64,000 bases of DNA from contig OZ025813.1 of NCBI GenBank assembly GCA_964019425.1, positions 434,001 to 498,000 of the forward strand, written 5' to 3'. Below, piece by piece: positions 55,697 to 64,000 of this stretch; position 1 is the stretch's first letter, and each line of letters starts with the position of its first letter. The translations under genes and the position numbers were made by a program. Source of the stretch: Flectonema sp. DT1601 (lineage: Eukaryota; Euglenozoa; Diplonemea; Diplonemida; Diplonemidae). The notes below the pieces were generated by a model, which saw only the letters and a program-made list of their open reading frames with translations, searched no databases and had not been told where the DNA came from.

Positions 55697-56105
55697 GTTA
55701 GGTGGGTAGTGGATACCATCATCACCATGGGGAGGTTAACTGTTGGAGTTTGTACGTAAAATACAAATGTTTTGTATCATAAACAACATAACGATAATTT
55801 AACATTAGTTCTGAGATACAGTGACTAAAGGTAATGTTAGTGTAGGTATACACTCTGCGATTGACGTAAACACTTTACATTATAATAAATGTGTCTAACT
55901 TAGCTGCATATATGTCTCTTTTTCCGTGTTGTCATTCAGTGCAGTACGGAATCGAGTTATCCAATTACGAATTAATCGTGAAGAGTGTAGGTTTCGCCTA
56001 TAGTCTCGTCAAGAAATAAACAATCTTTATAAAAAAATAAAAATGAACATTTCTTAGTAAAATTATTTGGTTAGGTGGGTGGTTACCATCATCACCATGG
56101 GGAGG
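55697..56105. repeat. Family C variant flanked by 35-40 bp direct repeats
   Basis: The ggttaggtgggt...accatcatcaccatggggagg sequence occurs at about 55697-55737 and again at 56069-56105. Between them lies the C variant (55734-55985), nearly identical to 31013-31257 but without the CCCTGG/CCAGGG stem. The direct repeats are too long for an ordinary target duplication, so recombination or a composite unit is likely. Confidence 0.7.
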
Positions 56106-57330
56106 GGTTGCTGCTTTTATTTTTTCGCGCAGGGAAAGGCAGCGAAATATTATGCAACCAAAAATTCAACAGCGTGGGGAATAATACTATTATACCCTAC
56201 CTAATAAGAACACACAATAGTAGTAAGGAATTAGGTGCTGCAGATATTTTATTAGGGAGCTAAAAAAAAAAGAGATTATCAAATAAGCACTTTAAAAACA
56301 CAAAAAGGAAAACTATAACTGTGTATTGGTTCACCTTAAAGCTGATACGTTTTAGACTGGCGTTGCGCAAGCAGGTACCGGAGTAACCGAAATTACCGCT
56401 GCCGCAACTGCCGCTATCACAAAACGTATTTCAAACACATTTTTTTTTTTTTTTTTTTTTGGGGTGATATTAAAAATTCTGCGAATCACTCCAAAAAAAA
56501 GATTCTTTTTTTTTTTTTTTTTCAATATAAACAAGTTTGTGTATAACGCATGTGAATTGTTTGCTGTACAACACGAACTACGATCGTCTCTGAAATCAAG
56601 GAGGGCAAGAACTCACACCATAATTTATAACAGCGAAATAAATAAAATTAAAAAAAAAACACCTCACCTCGTGAATAGAGTTCTTGAGGTGAAAAAAAAG
56701 AAACCCAACACGACGTGGTCTTAATAAAACGTATTTTGGCAAGGAGTAAATTATGAGAAAATATTTTTTCTTTTTTTTTTTTTTTTTTTTGCTTTCTTCT
56801 GGCAACCTTAAAAGAAGTCGTTTTCCAAGATGAAAAAGCATGCTGTGCTTCTTCTCAATCTGTTCGCAATTCACAACTGTTGTTGTTGTCAAACAGCGAA
56901 AGGTTGATAGCGGTTGACTGTATTTAAAACACTTGTTTTGTGTAATTTCAGTTAAATTTTTTTTTTTTTTTTTTTTTTTGCATACTACTAAGAAAATCAG
57001 GAGGGGAGGAGGAAAAAAAAAAAGAAAAAGCTACATAACAAACAGAAATTCTATAAAAAAAAATAATCCGAATATATGTGGTTCACAAAACTGGAACCCT
57101 ACATGGAACACATAATTGCGTTTAATAAAAAAAAAAAAAAAAATAAACAAATAAATAATAATAAATTTTGGGCTGCGAATACAATGAGCTAACTCAAGTT
57201 GTTTTCTTCGCTATTTTTTTTGACTAAATACCATCACGTAGAGTTGGTTAGTATCACTCCGTACCAAAAAGTCAAAGTTAACGCTTTAAAGAATCGTGTA
57301 ATAAATAATTTTTTCAAAACCACCTGTCAT

Positions 57331-57996
57331 TCAATCAGCTGATGAAGCAGTAGATAAGTAATCACAACTCGGGGAAGTATTGATGACCATCAGTGATGTC
57401 TTCCACATCTTACTCGTCCTCCAAGGTGGTAGGTCTGTGATAGATGTCCTTAAAGAGTCTTCTAAGTTTTCCAACAGACAAAATAAACGACCAGGGGTAC
57501 CAACGAAATGTTTCTCTCTATCCCTCACATTTTGATTATAAAAACGTTGATACGTCGATCCTGCCGATGATACTTTCCAATAGCTTGAAAAATTCGGTAT
57601 CACAAAAATAGAATCAGAATCGATATAAAAAGGATCTGATTTTTTATTTGGAAGATAGCGAACATTTCTACCACTGTGAACGAGCGGCGTCAATACAAAG
57701 AAATCAACATCTCCGTAGCACAGACAGCTTTGAGTTGCTGTCGTTCTTTTACAATGGATGAGCATATCTGGTGCCCAGGTGTTTAATTTTGTTTCCAAGA
57801 GTTGATAATTTATTTCATCTTCGGAGGATATACCGTGTAAAAATTCCCTTACCGCTTCTATAACACCAATAGCAGGCCCTTCAGCACCTGACTGCCTGAT
57901 TTTTAAACTCCTCGCTTCTACTTCTTCTCTTGCAGATGCTCTGAGAATTCCCCTAGCCCTACTCCATAATTCCTTATTTAATATGTTGGATACCAT
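57331..57996 (-). CDS. Unrecognised 221-residue protein
   Basis: An intronless frame of normal amino-acid balance with a good acceptor (GATCTCAACAG, 10 nt before the ATG), so I take it as real. The N-terminal third is helical and charged (KELWSRARGILRASAREEVEA). The middle has CLCYGDVDFFVLTPLV and IDSDSIFVIPNFSSYWKV, alternating hydrophobic stretches typical of a globular alpha/beta fold. The C-terminus is short and Ser-rich. There is no signal peptide, membrane helix or catalytic motif I can name. It lies between the 6.4 kb repeat region and the Ser-rich 1,001-residue gene, and is the last gene transcribed before the repeats. Confidence 0.65.
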   Translation of the reverse strand: MVSNILNKELWSRARGILRASAREEVEARSLKIRQSGAEGPAIGVIEAVREFLHGISSEDEINYQLLETKLNTWAPDMLIHCKRTTATQSCLCYGDVDFFVLTPLVHSGRNVRYLPNKKSDPFYIDSDSIFVIPNFSSYWKVSSAGSTYQRFYNQNVRDREKHFVGTPGRLFCLLENLEDSLRTSITDLPPWRTSKMWKTSLMVINTSPSCDYLSTASSAD

Positions 57997-58398
57997 CTGT
58001 GTGTATCTGTTGAGATCGAAAAGATGTTTTTTTTTTGTTGTTGTTGTTGTTGTTGTTGGTGGGTGTTAACCAAACATAAACATAGTTCGGAAAGAATTAA
58101 GTGGGAAATAAAAAATAAAAAAAGGGAAAACTATATAATTCCACACAAAAGGTTTCCGACGTTGACGGTTTCAAGTTGGTTTTATTCACCAGAGGTAACT
58201 CAAAAGGGTCAGCCAGAATTCTGATGAACTCTCAGATTACACAGTCACACATTGTACCACCCCTCCCCCAGATCAGTATCGCTTCAGTAAACATTCGAGT
58301 GGAATTAGGGGTTTGCCCCTCAAAAAAAAAAAAAAAAAAAAAAAAGAAAAGAAAAGGGAAATAATCTAAAATAGCATAACTACCGTAGTTTACAAGGA
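57997..58398. other. Intergenic spacer
   Basis: A GTT trinucleotide run near 58038-58060, a poly(A) at 58321-58350 and A/G-rich sequence. It contains the leader of the 221-residue gene and the 3' UTR of the next one. No gene. Confidence 0.6.
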
Positions 58399-61300
58399 TT
58401 ACTTAACAATTTGGTAACTGAGATGGTAAAAATTTAAAGATAAAAAAGCATCATCAGAATCAGTACAATCTGTAGTAGTAGAACCAGTCATTTGATTCAA
58501 TTGGAAAGGAGTTGGGACGATAGAACTGCTCTGACCACCATCACTCCAAATAAAGTTTCGACGTTGGACTTCCGATGCCCACTCACGTGTGCTATTTATC
58601 GACACTGTTGAAGTAGAAAACGAAGTTGAAGTCGACGTCGTGTCGGACTCACTTGATGGCTGCTCCTCATCGCTGTCGCTATTGTAATCAGAGATGTCAA
58701 TCGAACTGCTGCAACAAAAGTTTATTAATTTATCTTCAAGAAGACCGTTTGGGTCAAACCCAACAGTGCTACCACTATCTAAAGAAGAAGACCCATATTC
58801 ATCGTGTTTTAATTCACGTGTTTCATTATCATCGTCGTAAACCTCAGTTAGTGTTTGTAGGATGTGTCGCTGTTCACTCACAAATGATTTTCGAATCAAC
58901 TCCAAAGTGAGAACATCGAACATGAAATCAGGAGCAGTAGCAGCTGACGTTGACAAGAGACACAAGACTGATGTCACAATTATATCAGAAGTGAGTAAGA
59001 AAACAATAACAGGTTCTGCATAGCAAATATCTGCTGTGACACTGAAAGGTGAATTTGTTGAAGTTTCCTCATCTGAGTTATATCGCTGGAGATGATTAGC
59101 AGGACAGGTTACGTGAGATAATACCTTCTCTTCAAGGGAACTTGACAGCCGTCTTGTTGCAGGACTTTGTACAGTTGATTGAGAAGCGAATTCAACACGA
59201 TCAACATCACTGTCGTCGTAGTCGGGGAATTTCGATGTTTTTATTAAACTGTTTGTTGATGACATTTCTTCTTCTGTGTTTCGATTAGCATTGTGAATAT
59301 CCATGAGTGGAAATGGTTTCTTTTCTAAAGATAACTTCCTACGCTCACCAAGAGTATTATTAATATTCTTCTCACACAAAGTTGATGATGTTACTGAAGG
59401 ACTACCGGGTTCTGTGTCTTGAGAGCAATCTGACGTACTTTTAAAACTAATAAACGGAATCAAAACACCTTCTGGAGAAAGATTCTTCGTGTCGATTGTG
59501 AACAGTGGAGATGTACCTCCATGTTCTGTCCCTGCTGTGTTTGTGCTCATTATTGATTGACGGTATCTACTAATGTCTTGGGTGTCTTTTAGTTTTGTTT
59601 TCCAATTCTCATCAATATTTACTTTTATTGTTTGTGATGGTTTTCTTTGAGTCCTTTCTCTAAAGTGATCCATCTCATCGTCTGTGCTGAGTCCACTTCT
59701 TATAGTAGTTCTCCAAGGGATATCCCATCCTGCTTTGACTTTCTTTGTGAATTGTGATATTTTTTTGTCTTCTCGAAATGTCTTTTTTATTAACGTTTTC
59801 CGACCGATCCGTCTGTCGGCTACCGGTAGTTTTGATTCAGAATCGCTGCTGCTACTACTGTCAACCTTATTGATAATTTTATAGTATTTACGAGGACCAG
59901 TAAAACCTGAATCGATGACTGGAATATCTGATTGGTTCTCAAGGATATCATTTTCTGAAACAGAAACTGAAGTACTTTCTTCACTAATAAGATCAGAACT
60001 GCCACGTGACAGGTCACCAGATTCATAGACTGGACGAGCCCCTGACGGTGATGAAGATGAGCTACGAGAAGTCGATGTTGCAGTCGTTGACGTACTTCTA
60101 TCACTTTCCTCATTAACTTTCACATTACTCTCAGTGCTGTCGGTTGATGACATTGGTGAAATAGTTGGACTTTTAATTGTTACTTTTATTTTCCTTTTTT
60201 TCTTACTTGCTTTCCTTATTCTCATAGTCGTGTCGTCACTCAATCTGTCTGAACTCGCTGAAGATGAACTGAGAGCCACACCAGCCTTACGAAGTTTATT
60301 CTCAATCTCAACAAGGTCTCTCATCTTTGAAAGTCTGTCAGTATAATGAATAGTTTCCTTAGCGACAGATGTTGCCTGTCGGAGGGCTGTTTTTATTTCT
60401 GATGAAGGTTCTGATTCTCCTTCTTGATTCACATTGAGAATACTTTCAACAGCAGAGAATATTTGCGATGCTACTAAATCATTTTTTGTAACTAAGGCTG
60501 AGAGCGTTTGTATATTCTCAGATGTTCTAGGAGGAGTTCTAGTCACATATCTCTTTGGAGAAGCGCTCCAAGACATGTTGGAATTTTCAGTTGGGATAAC
60601 ACTAACGATATCACTCTGCGTGGATGTGTCGTGAGGATGATATTGTTCAGAAATTATCGACTCTTGAAGCTGATCACTCTGAGTAGGGTCAACACTCACG
60701 ATACTTGAAGCGATCAATTCCTCACCAACAGAAGTACTAATAGATTCCGTGATGGAATTACTCTCCGACACAACTCGCATTTGAAAATGACGAGTCCGAA
60801 CACTTCTCTTGCAGCTGTTAAAGAACACTATCGCCATTGCTGCTGATCGAAGTCTCGATATCTTATTTTTAAGAGACCATGCTACGCTGTATAGTAGTTT
60901 TCTAGTCTTTCTGGGTATCTTTATAGGAAGTAGCGATGGTCTTTTATAAACTGCTAAGTAGTCCCAGAGGGTGCAATTTTTATAATTAATATTTGGATTT
61001 GAGTTGAAGCAAAGAAGACAATCTTTAACTACGTGTCTGTGACTGGGACCGATTATTTTTACAAGAGCAGGGTATGCAAATGCTCTTTCAAGATGTTTTT
61101 TTCTACGTCGGTAGACTGACCTGGCAGCGCCAGACATACTTCGCTTCCAACGTTCGCCTTCTTCCCGTGTTAGTTCGCTACCTTCGATGGATCTTTTAGT
61201 AATGCTCGTTGATAAGGATTTGAATTCTCTGTCTCTGTCAGCTGATTTTAATAGCTGAGTGTCACAGAGGGATTCGTACACTTCATTTACTCGATTATCA

Positions 61301-61404
61301 ACGTGATGAAGTCCCCTCATAAACTCCGTCAATTCATTAATATTTCCATTCTTTGGTATCTCAATCTGACGACATGATGAGAGTATTTCAGACGATAACA
61401 TCAC
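58399..61404 (-). CDS. Ser-rich, largely disordered 1,001-residue protein, function unknown
   Basis: An intronless frame with acceptor TTTTACTCAG about 37 nt upstream of the ATG. Residues 1-210 are helical and basic (ERWKRSMSGAARSVYRRRKKH; later SVAWSLKNKISRLR), possibly folded. Residues 210-780 and 850-1001 are Ser/Thr/Asp-rich and probably disordered with many possible phosphorylation sites (runs such as SSSSASSD and STSTSFSTST). Near residues 800-830 one hydrophobic stretch (VIVFLLTSDIIVTSVLCLL) could be a membrane or buried helix. I do not recognise the family. A scaffold or regulator is the most that can be said. The homopolymeric Ser tracts use varied codons, arguing for real coding sequence. 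Confidence 0.7.
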   Translation of the reverse strand: MMLSSEILSSCRQIEIPKNGNINELTEFMRGLHHVDNRVNEVYESLCDTQLLKSADRDREFKSLSTSITKRSIEGSELTREEGERWKRSMSGAARSVYRRRKKHLERAFAYPALVKIIGPSHRHVVKDCLLCFNSNPNINYKNCTLWDYLAVYKRPSLLPIKIPRKTRKLLYSVAWSLKNKISRLRSAAMAIVFFNSCKRSVRTRHFQMRVVSESNSITESISTSVGEELIASSIVSVDPTQSDQLQESIISEQYHPHDTSTQSDIVSVIPTENSNMSWSASPKRYVTRTPPRTSENIQTLSALVTKNDLVASQIFSAVESILNVNQEGESEPSSEIKTALRQATSVAKETIHYTDRLSKMRDLVEIENKLRKAGVALSSSSASSDRLSDDTTMRIRKASKKKRKIKVTIKSPTISPMSSTDSTESNVKVNEESDRSTSTTATSTSRSSSSSPSGARPVYESGDLSRGSSDLISEESTSVSVSENDILENQSDIPVIDSGFTGPRKYYKIINKVDSSSSSDSESKLPVADRRIGRKTLIKKTFREDKKISQFTKKVKAGWDIPWRTTIRSGLSTDDEMDHFRERTQRKPSQTIKVNIDENWKTKLKDTQDISRYRQSIMSTNTAGTEHGGTSPLFTIDTKNLSPEGVLIPFISFKSTSDCSQDTEPGSPSVTSSTLCEKNINNTLGERRKLSLEKKPFPLMDIHNANRNTEEEMSSTNSLIKTSKFPDYDDSDVDRVEFASQSTVQSPATRRLSSSLEEKVLSHVTCPANHLQRYNSDEETSTNSPFSVTADICYAEPVIVFLLTSDIIVTSVLCLLSTSAATAPDFMFDVLTLELIRKSFVSEQRHILQTLTEVYDDDNETRELKHDEYGSSSLDSGSTVGFDPNGLLEDKLINFCCSSSIDISDYNSDSDEEQPSSESDTTSTSTSFSTSTVSINSTREWASEVQRRNFIWSDGGQSSSIVPTPFQLNQMTGSTTTDCTDSDDAFLSLNFYHLSYQIVK

Positions 61405-61949
61405 ACTGTTTAGATTCGGATCACTATTATCAGTACATCTGAGTAAAATAAAAAAGTTAAAACAAACTAATCATAGTCTAAAACAAATAAATAATAATTG
61501 TAACCAAAACCAAAAAAAAGATGAAGCAACAAAAGTACAACATTGGCGATAAAAAGTTATTTAAGAGAGAAATTAATTCCAACAAAGAGATTTCCGATTT
61601 TTTTTTTTTTTTCATCATACGAAAAAAATATTTTTCCACTTTCGAGAGGACAAACAGCAAAAAATGCGGTTCAATTACTTTTAAGATTCGTATGAATTTG
61701 GAGATCTCTATTTGTGCTTCGGGTAAATTGATAGAATAGTTGGCTTGAATTTGATGGGATAACTCGATACCGGCTAAAGGACTGACTAAATATAAAGCAA
61801 CCGAATATAGGGGCTGCAGTGAACAGAGAGCAACAGTTGGCAATCGAAGGGTCTACCGACCTGGGATTCCGAGGCATCACATGCGGTAGATAAATAACCA
61901 CACTACTGATCTCATCGAGGTACTAATATTGTAGGATGGATAAAATGTT
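61405..61949. other. Intergenic spacer
   Basis: A/T-rich with a poly(T) at 61598-61612. Open frames on both strands show no domain. Nothing else seen. Confidence 0.55.
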
Positions 61950-62182
61950 TTAAATAGAACCTTCCTTTTCATCAGTTGATGACATCCATCGTAAACTTTT
62001 TTCCTTAATTCTTCCAAATATTTCTTCTTCTTTTCTCACTTTAATTTTAAGAGCTTCTCGTTGAATGCTGCTATGATTGCCTGCATTTTATTATTTTCTT
62101 TCACTTCGTGACTCGCTATTCTTCGAATCCAATGAAACTCTTTTGAAGGACTTCTTAAAGTTATCTTTAATAAAGTCAACAT
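61950..62182 (-). pseudogene. Possible LYR-motif small mitochondrial protein, frame-broken
   Basis: Two adjoining frames on the minus strand together look like one small protein of about 77 residues. The first starts MLTLLKITLRSPSKEFHWIRR and continues IASHEVKENNK. The second, one base out of step from the A-rich stretch near 62085-62095, continues SIQREALKIKVRKEEEIFGR and ends SSTDEKEGSI. The L-K-x-T-L-R start, the R-x-I-x-x-E-V-x-E-N-K middle and the size fit LYR-motif proteins, which act in mitochondrial Fe-S and respiratory assembly. A single-base deletion, a sequencing indel in the A-run, or chance are all possible. No intron fits. Confidence 0.35.
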
Positions 62183-62462
62183 TGATTACATTAAGATTAC
62201 ATAGACGTTGCAGTTGCTTTCTGAAGCCATAAACCAGGCGAAACTCCAGGGCCGTGATGAAGGAGACCCATTGGAATTCTTTTTTTTTTCGTTTTTTTCT
62301 TTTTTTTTAATCTCTTCAGTTAGGACGTTTCAATTCTTTTTTTTTTTAATTTTTTTTTTTTTCCCCAAAAAATATTTGATGTGGTTTAAGACTGGTCATC
62401 TTGGAACCTCTCAGGCTTATTTTTCAACAAGCCCGATTCTTTAATTATTTGGAGGGGAAACA

Positions 62463-62660
62463 AGTTTATTTATTTACTTAACTAACCAAACCCCCACTAG
62501 GTTGGTATGCACAAGTGAATGCACTTCTACAAACGAGGCAACAATCGTTTCGATTCTGAACCGAGATTAATCCGGTACACGAGACTAATTTAACCTGAAC
62601 TCCTACTAAGTTTTGAAAACAAGTGTACGGCTATCAACGTATGCATTGATGAACAAGAAG
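62463..62660 (-). repeat. Possible tailed short element (single copy seen)
   Basis: Opens with tttatttatttac on the plus strand, i.e. a TAAA tail on the minus strand, like family B, followed by about 190 bp of GC-balanced unique sequence. Only the tail resembles family B. A second copy would be needed to call it an element. Confidence 0.3.
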
Positions 62661-62684
62661 TCAAAAATAAAGAATTGACACTAA

Positions 62685-62792
62685 CTTAAAACTATACAGA
62701 AAATAGTACTTTGCTGGTATTTTATTTGTGTCACGAAACCCGTGAACCGACTTAAAACTGATAAAGCTAAAGGAGGTTTACGTATGCTGCGC
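62685..62792. repeat. Dispersed repeat family A, copy 3
   Basis: Shares ctatacagaaaatagta, gtcacgaaacccgtgaacc and the gataaagctaaaggaggttt core with copy 1. It ends at cgtatgctgc, before the cttacaatac end. Confidence 0.8.
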
Positions 62793-62967
62793 TGTTAAAA
62801 ATGCAAAAAAAAAAAAAAAAAAAAAATCTAGATTGGCACTGCGGGTGTTTTTATTAAGATTTTTAATTATAAAAAAAACAAAATAAGTTTCCTCCAATGA
62901 TGGTGGACTCAGCTACATTTTTTTTTTTTTTTTTTTGATACGTATATTATACCTCTTACGAGAGTAA

Positions 62968-63999
62968 CTAAAAAGCTTTATCCAGAACCGGTTGCTCTAC
63001 AGGTTCAGGATCAACCCCTGTTTCAATCGTTAGCTGCGGATCAGTTATATCTGCTCCAGGAAGGGAGCTACACATTTTGTTCATCCAAATAGCGATTTCG
63101 AATTTATCAGCCATCCAATTCCGATAACATTGTTGTGGATTGGAAGGCTGCCACATGTGACAAAATGATTTGTGTGCTCCGAAATGAATGCCAAAATGAC
63201 AATAAAATGGACCAATAGCCAATGGTGATGCCAACGTATACCTATCAGTCGCAGTCAGACCAGGAAGTGAATGCGATGCGAGAGAGTTGATGACAAGATG
63301 GGAATTATGAGCTGAGACAACACTTTCAAATTTGTTTTGAAGTGCGGACTGACATACTGAAGCGGCATTGGAAATACGATCGTCTAAGCATTGAGGATGA
63401 CCTGTATCCCAGTGAATGTTGTTCTGGTGCTTTGATACTTTTTTTAACACTTCTGACATGTCATTTTTGAAATCCACAAAACTATTTTTAGCATTCTCAT
63501 CCCACATAAATGAATGCAGCAACACGAAGTCTGGATTTTGTTGTAACGCCTCTTCGAAAACGTCGAACGTCGATCGTTTACGTTGATCTCCGTAACGACT
63601 TCTATTAAGCAAAGCAAGCGCTTTCGGGAACGTCCATGGCGGATCTGCTACGTTACGTCCACCTCCCCAAACGAACTGAACTGACAGAGATTGTGATGTA
63701 TTTTTTGGATTCTTCCGATTAATATTCCACTGACGATGTTCAAACTGACTAGCACAACCGATTGCCAGGTAGTGGTGGTATTTTTTTCCATATTTTTTTG
63801 TTGTGACAAACGATCCACTTGGACAATTCTTTCGTATCCAATTAAAACTCTTTCTCAATACTGGAACCCCGAGGAGTTGTTCAATCAGGTTAGTTGTTGG
63901 CTGCTTTAGAGTTGAATCTCCAAAGAATAATAATTTCTTTTTATCTAAACAAGTCCATGCATCACGTTGATTATAAAGTCTTAGGTAGCAATCCTCGGG
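62968..63999 (-). CDS. PC-esterase (GDSL/SGNH-like), 5' end outside the window
   Basis: At least 344 residues; the reading frame stays open to the window edge and includes CYLRLYNQRDAWTCLDKKK and then LLFFGDSTLKQ. The GDS motif with a Gln/Arg four residues on, preceded by a W-x-C-L stretch, is the signature of the PC-esterase family (plant TBL, animal NXPE and CASD1 relatives), which add or remove acetyl groups on polysaccharides or glycoproteins. FVLLHSFMWDENAK and VVSAHNSHLV would be in the middle. The C-terminal D-xx-H acid/base pair expected in the family is not obvious; candidates are near RYTLASPLAIGPFYCH. The Golgi or surface location is family knowledge. An initiator and any signal anchor lie beyond 64000. 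Confidence 0.7.
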   Translation of the reverse strand, partial: PEDCYLRLYNQRDAWTCLDKKKLLFFGDSTLKQPTTNLIEQLLGVPVLRKSFNWIRKNCPSGSFVTTKKYGKKYHHYLAIGCASQFEHRQWNINRKNPKNTSQSLSVQFVWGGGRNVADPPWTFPKALALLNRSRYGDQRKRSTFDVFEEALQQNPDFVLLHSFMWDENAKNSFVDFKNDMSEVLKKVSKHQNNIHWDTGHPQCLDDRISNAASVCQSALQNKFESVVSAHNSHLVINSLASHSLPGLTATDRYTLASPLAIGPFYCHFGIHFGAHKSFCHMWQPSNPQQCYRNWMADKFEIAIWMNKMCSSLPGADITDPQLTIETGVDPEPVEQPVLDKAF

Positions 64000-64000
64000 T

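Larger units (their letters stand above)
50900..57330. other. Gene-poor repeat and homopolymer region (6.4 kb)
   Basis: The longest stretch without a supported gene. It contains family B (50943-51232, 52651-52740), family C (51362-51575, 53201-53385, 55734-55985), family D (53420-53480), a hairpin (51586-51610), and many A/T runs (for example 51768-51780, 53048-53074, 53580-53600, 54900-54922, 55460-55490, 56957-56979). All open frames here are Lys/Phe-rich artefacts. It could contain a promoter or strand-neutral break but shows no strand switch. Confidence 0.7.
62183..62967. other. Intergenic region with repeat A copy 3
   Basis: Poly(T) blocks at 62280-62360, a possible tailed element at 62463-62660, repeat A at 62685-62792, poly(A) at 62803-62826 and poly(T) at 62919-62936. 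No gene supported. Confidence 0.6.

Overview
The window looks like nuclear DNA of a free-living flagellate from Euglenozoa, most likely a diplonemid or a close relative. Every gene I can support (about 22, over 64 kb) lies on the minus strand. Most start codons have a pyrimidine-rich AG about 7-25 nt upstream, as expected for polycistronic transcription with spliced-leader trans-splicing. One gene is a clear relative of BILBO1, the flagellar pocket collar protein known from kinetoplastids. Unlike kinetoplastids, many genes carry short GT-AG introns: I reconstruct 14, most of 61-85 nt, 12 of them starting GTATG and 2 GTTTG. The genus is inference; strand layout, introns and domains are read from the sequence.

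Layout, in window coordinates (transcription runs from high to low). 1-9.1 kb: tepsin-like AP-4 accessory protein, class I histone deacetylase, and a one-pass receptor-like protein with a degenerate cyclase-like domain. 10-14.2 kb: three intron-containing genes (unknown type I membrane protein, tektin-like coiled-coil protein, tri-snRNP protein SNRNP27). 14.5-16.6 kb: four tandem copies of ribosomal protein L38 with identical proteins. 17.3-25.1 kb: BILBO1-like protein, folate-receptor-like membrane protein, and a DGAT2 acyltransferase joined to a duplicated membrane module. 25.2-33.1 kb: three paralogous double-HMG-box genes with mitochondrial-type N-termini, three HMG pseudogene fragments, and a 2.9 kb island of repeats. 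33.2-36.3 kb: alpha/beta hydrolase, a sterol-desaturase/fatty-acid-hydroxylase reading frame interrupted by two TAA codons, and a METTL21-like methyltransferase. 37.3-47.7 kb: a 3,404-residue coiled-coil protein with many Sfi1-like repeats and a C-terminal PDZ domain. 48.1-50.9 kb: a large mitochondrial-type protein. 50.9-57.3 kb: 6.4 kb of repeats and homopolymers with no gene I can support. 57.3-64 kb: two unrecognised proteins, a frame-broken LYR-like small gene, and a PC-esterase running off the window end.

Intergenic DNA is packed with poly(A)/poly(T) runs and several short dispersed repeat families. Family B has 5'-truncated copies with a constant TAAA-tailed end and looks like a short non-LTR retroelement. 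Family C is a roughly 90-200 bp unit present several times and could be a structured RNA or a small element. I saw no reverse transcriptase, integrase, capsid or transposase reading frame, no CRISPR array, and no rRNA or tRNA gene.

The genes do not form a metabolic pathway. Themes are flagellum/cytoskeleton (BILBO1-like, tektin-like, the giant Sfi1-like/PDZ protein), mitochondrial nucleoid and gene expression (three HMG proteins, the helical protein), lipid metabolism (DGAT2, hydroxylase, hydrolase) and surface reception. The points I would follow first are the expanded mitochondrial HMG family with its nearby pseudogenes, the BILBO1 homolog in an intron-rich genome, the giant Sfi1-like/PDZ protein, the membrane-module/DGAT2 fusion and the stop-interrupted hydroxylase.
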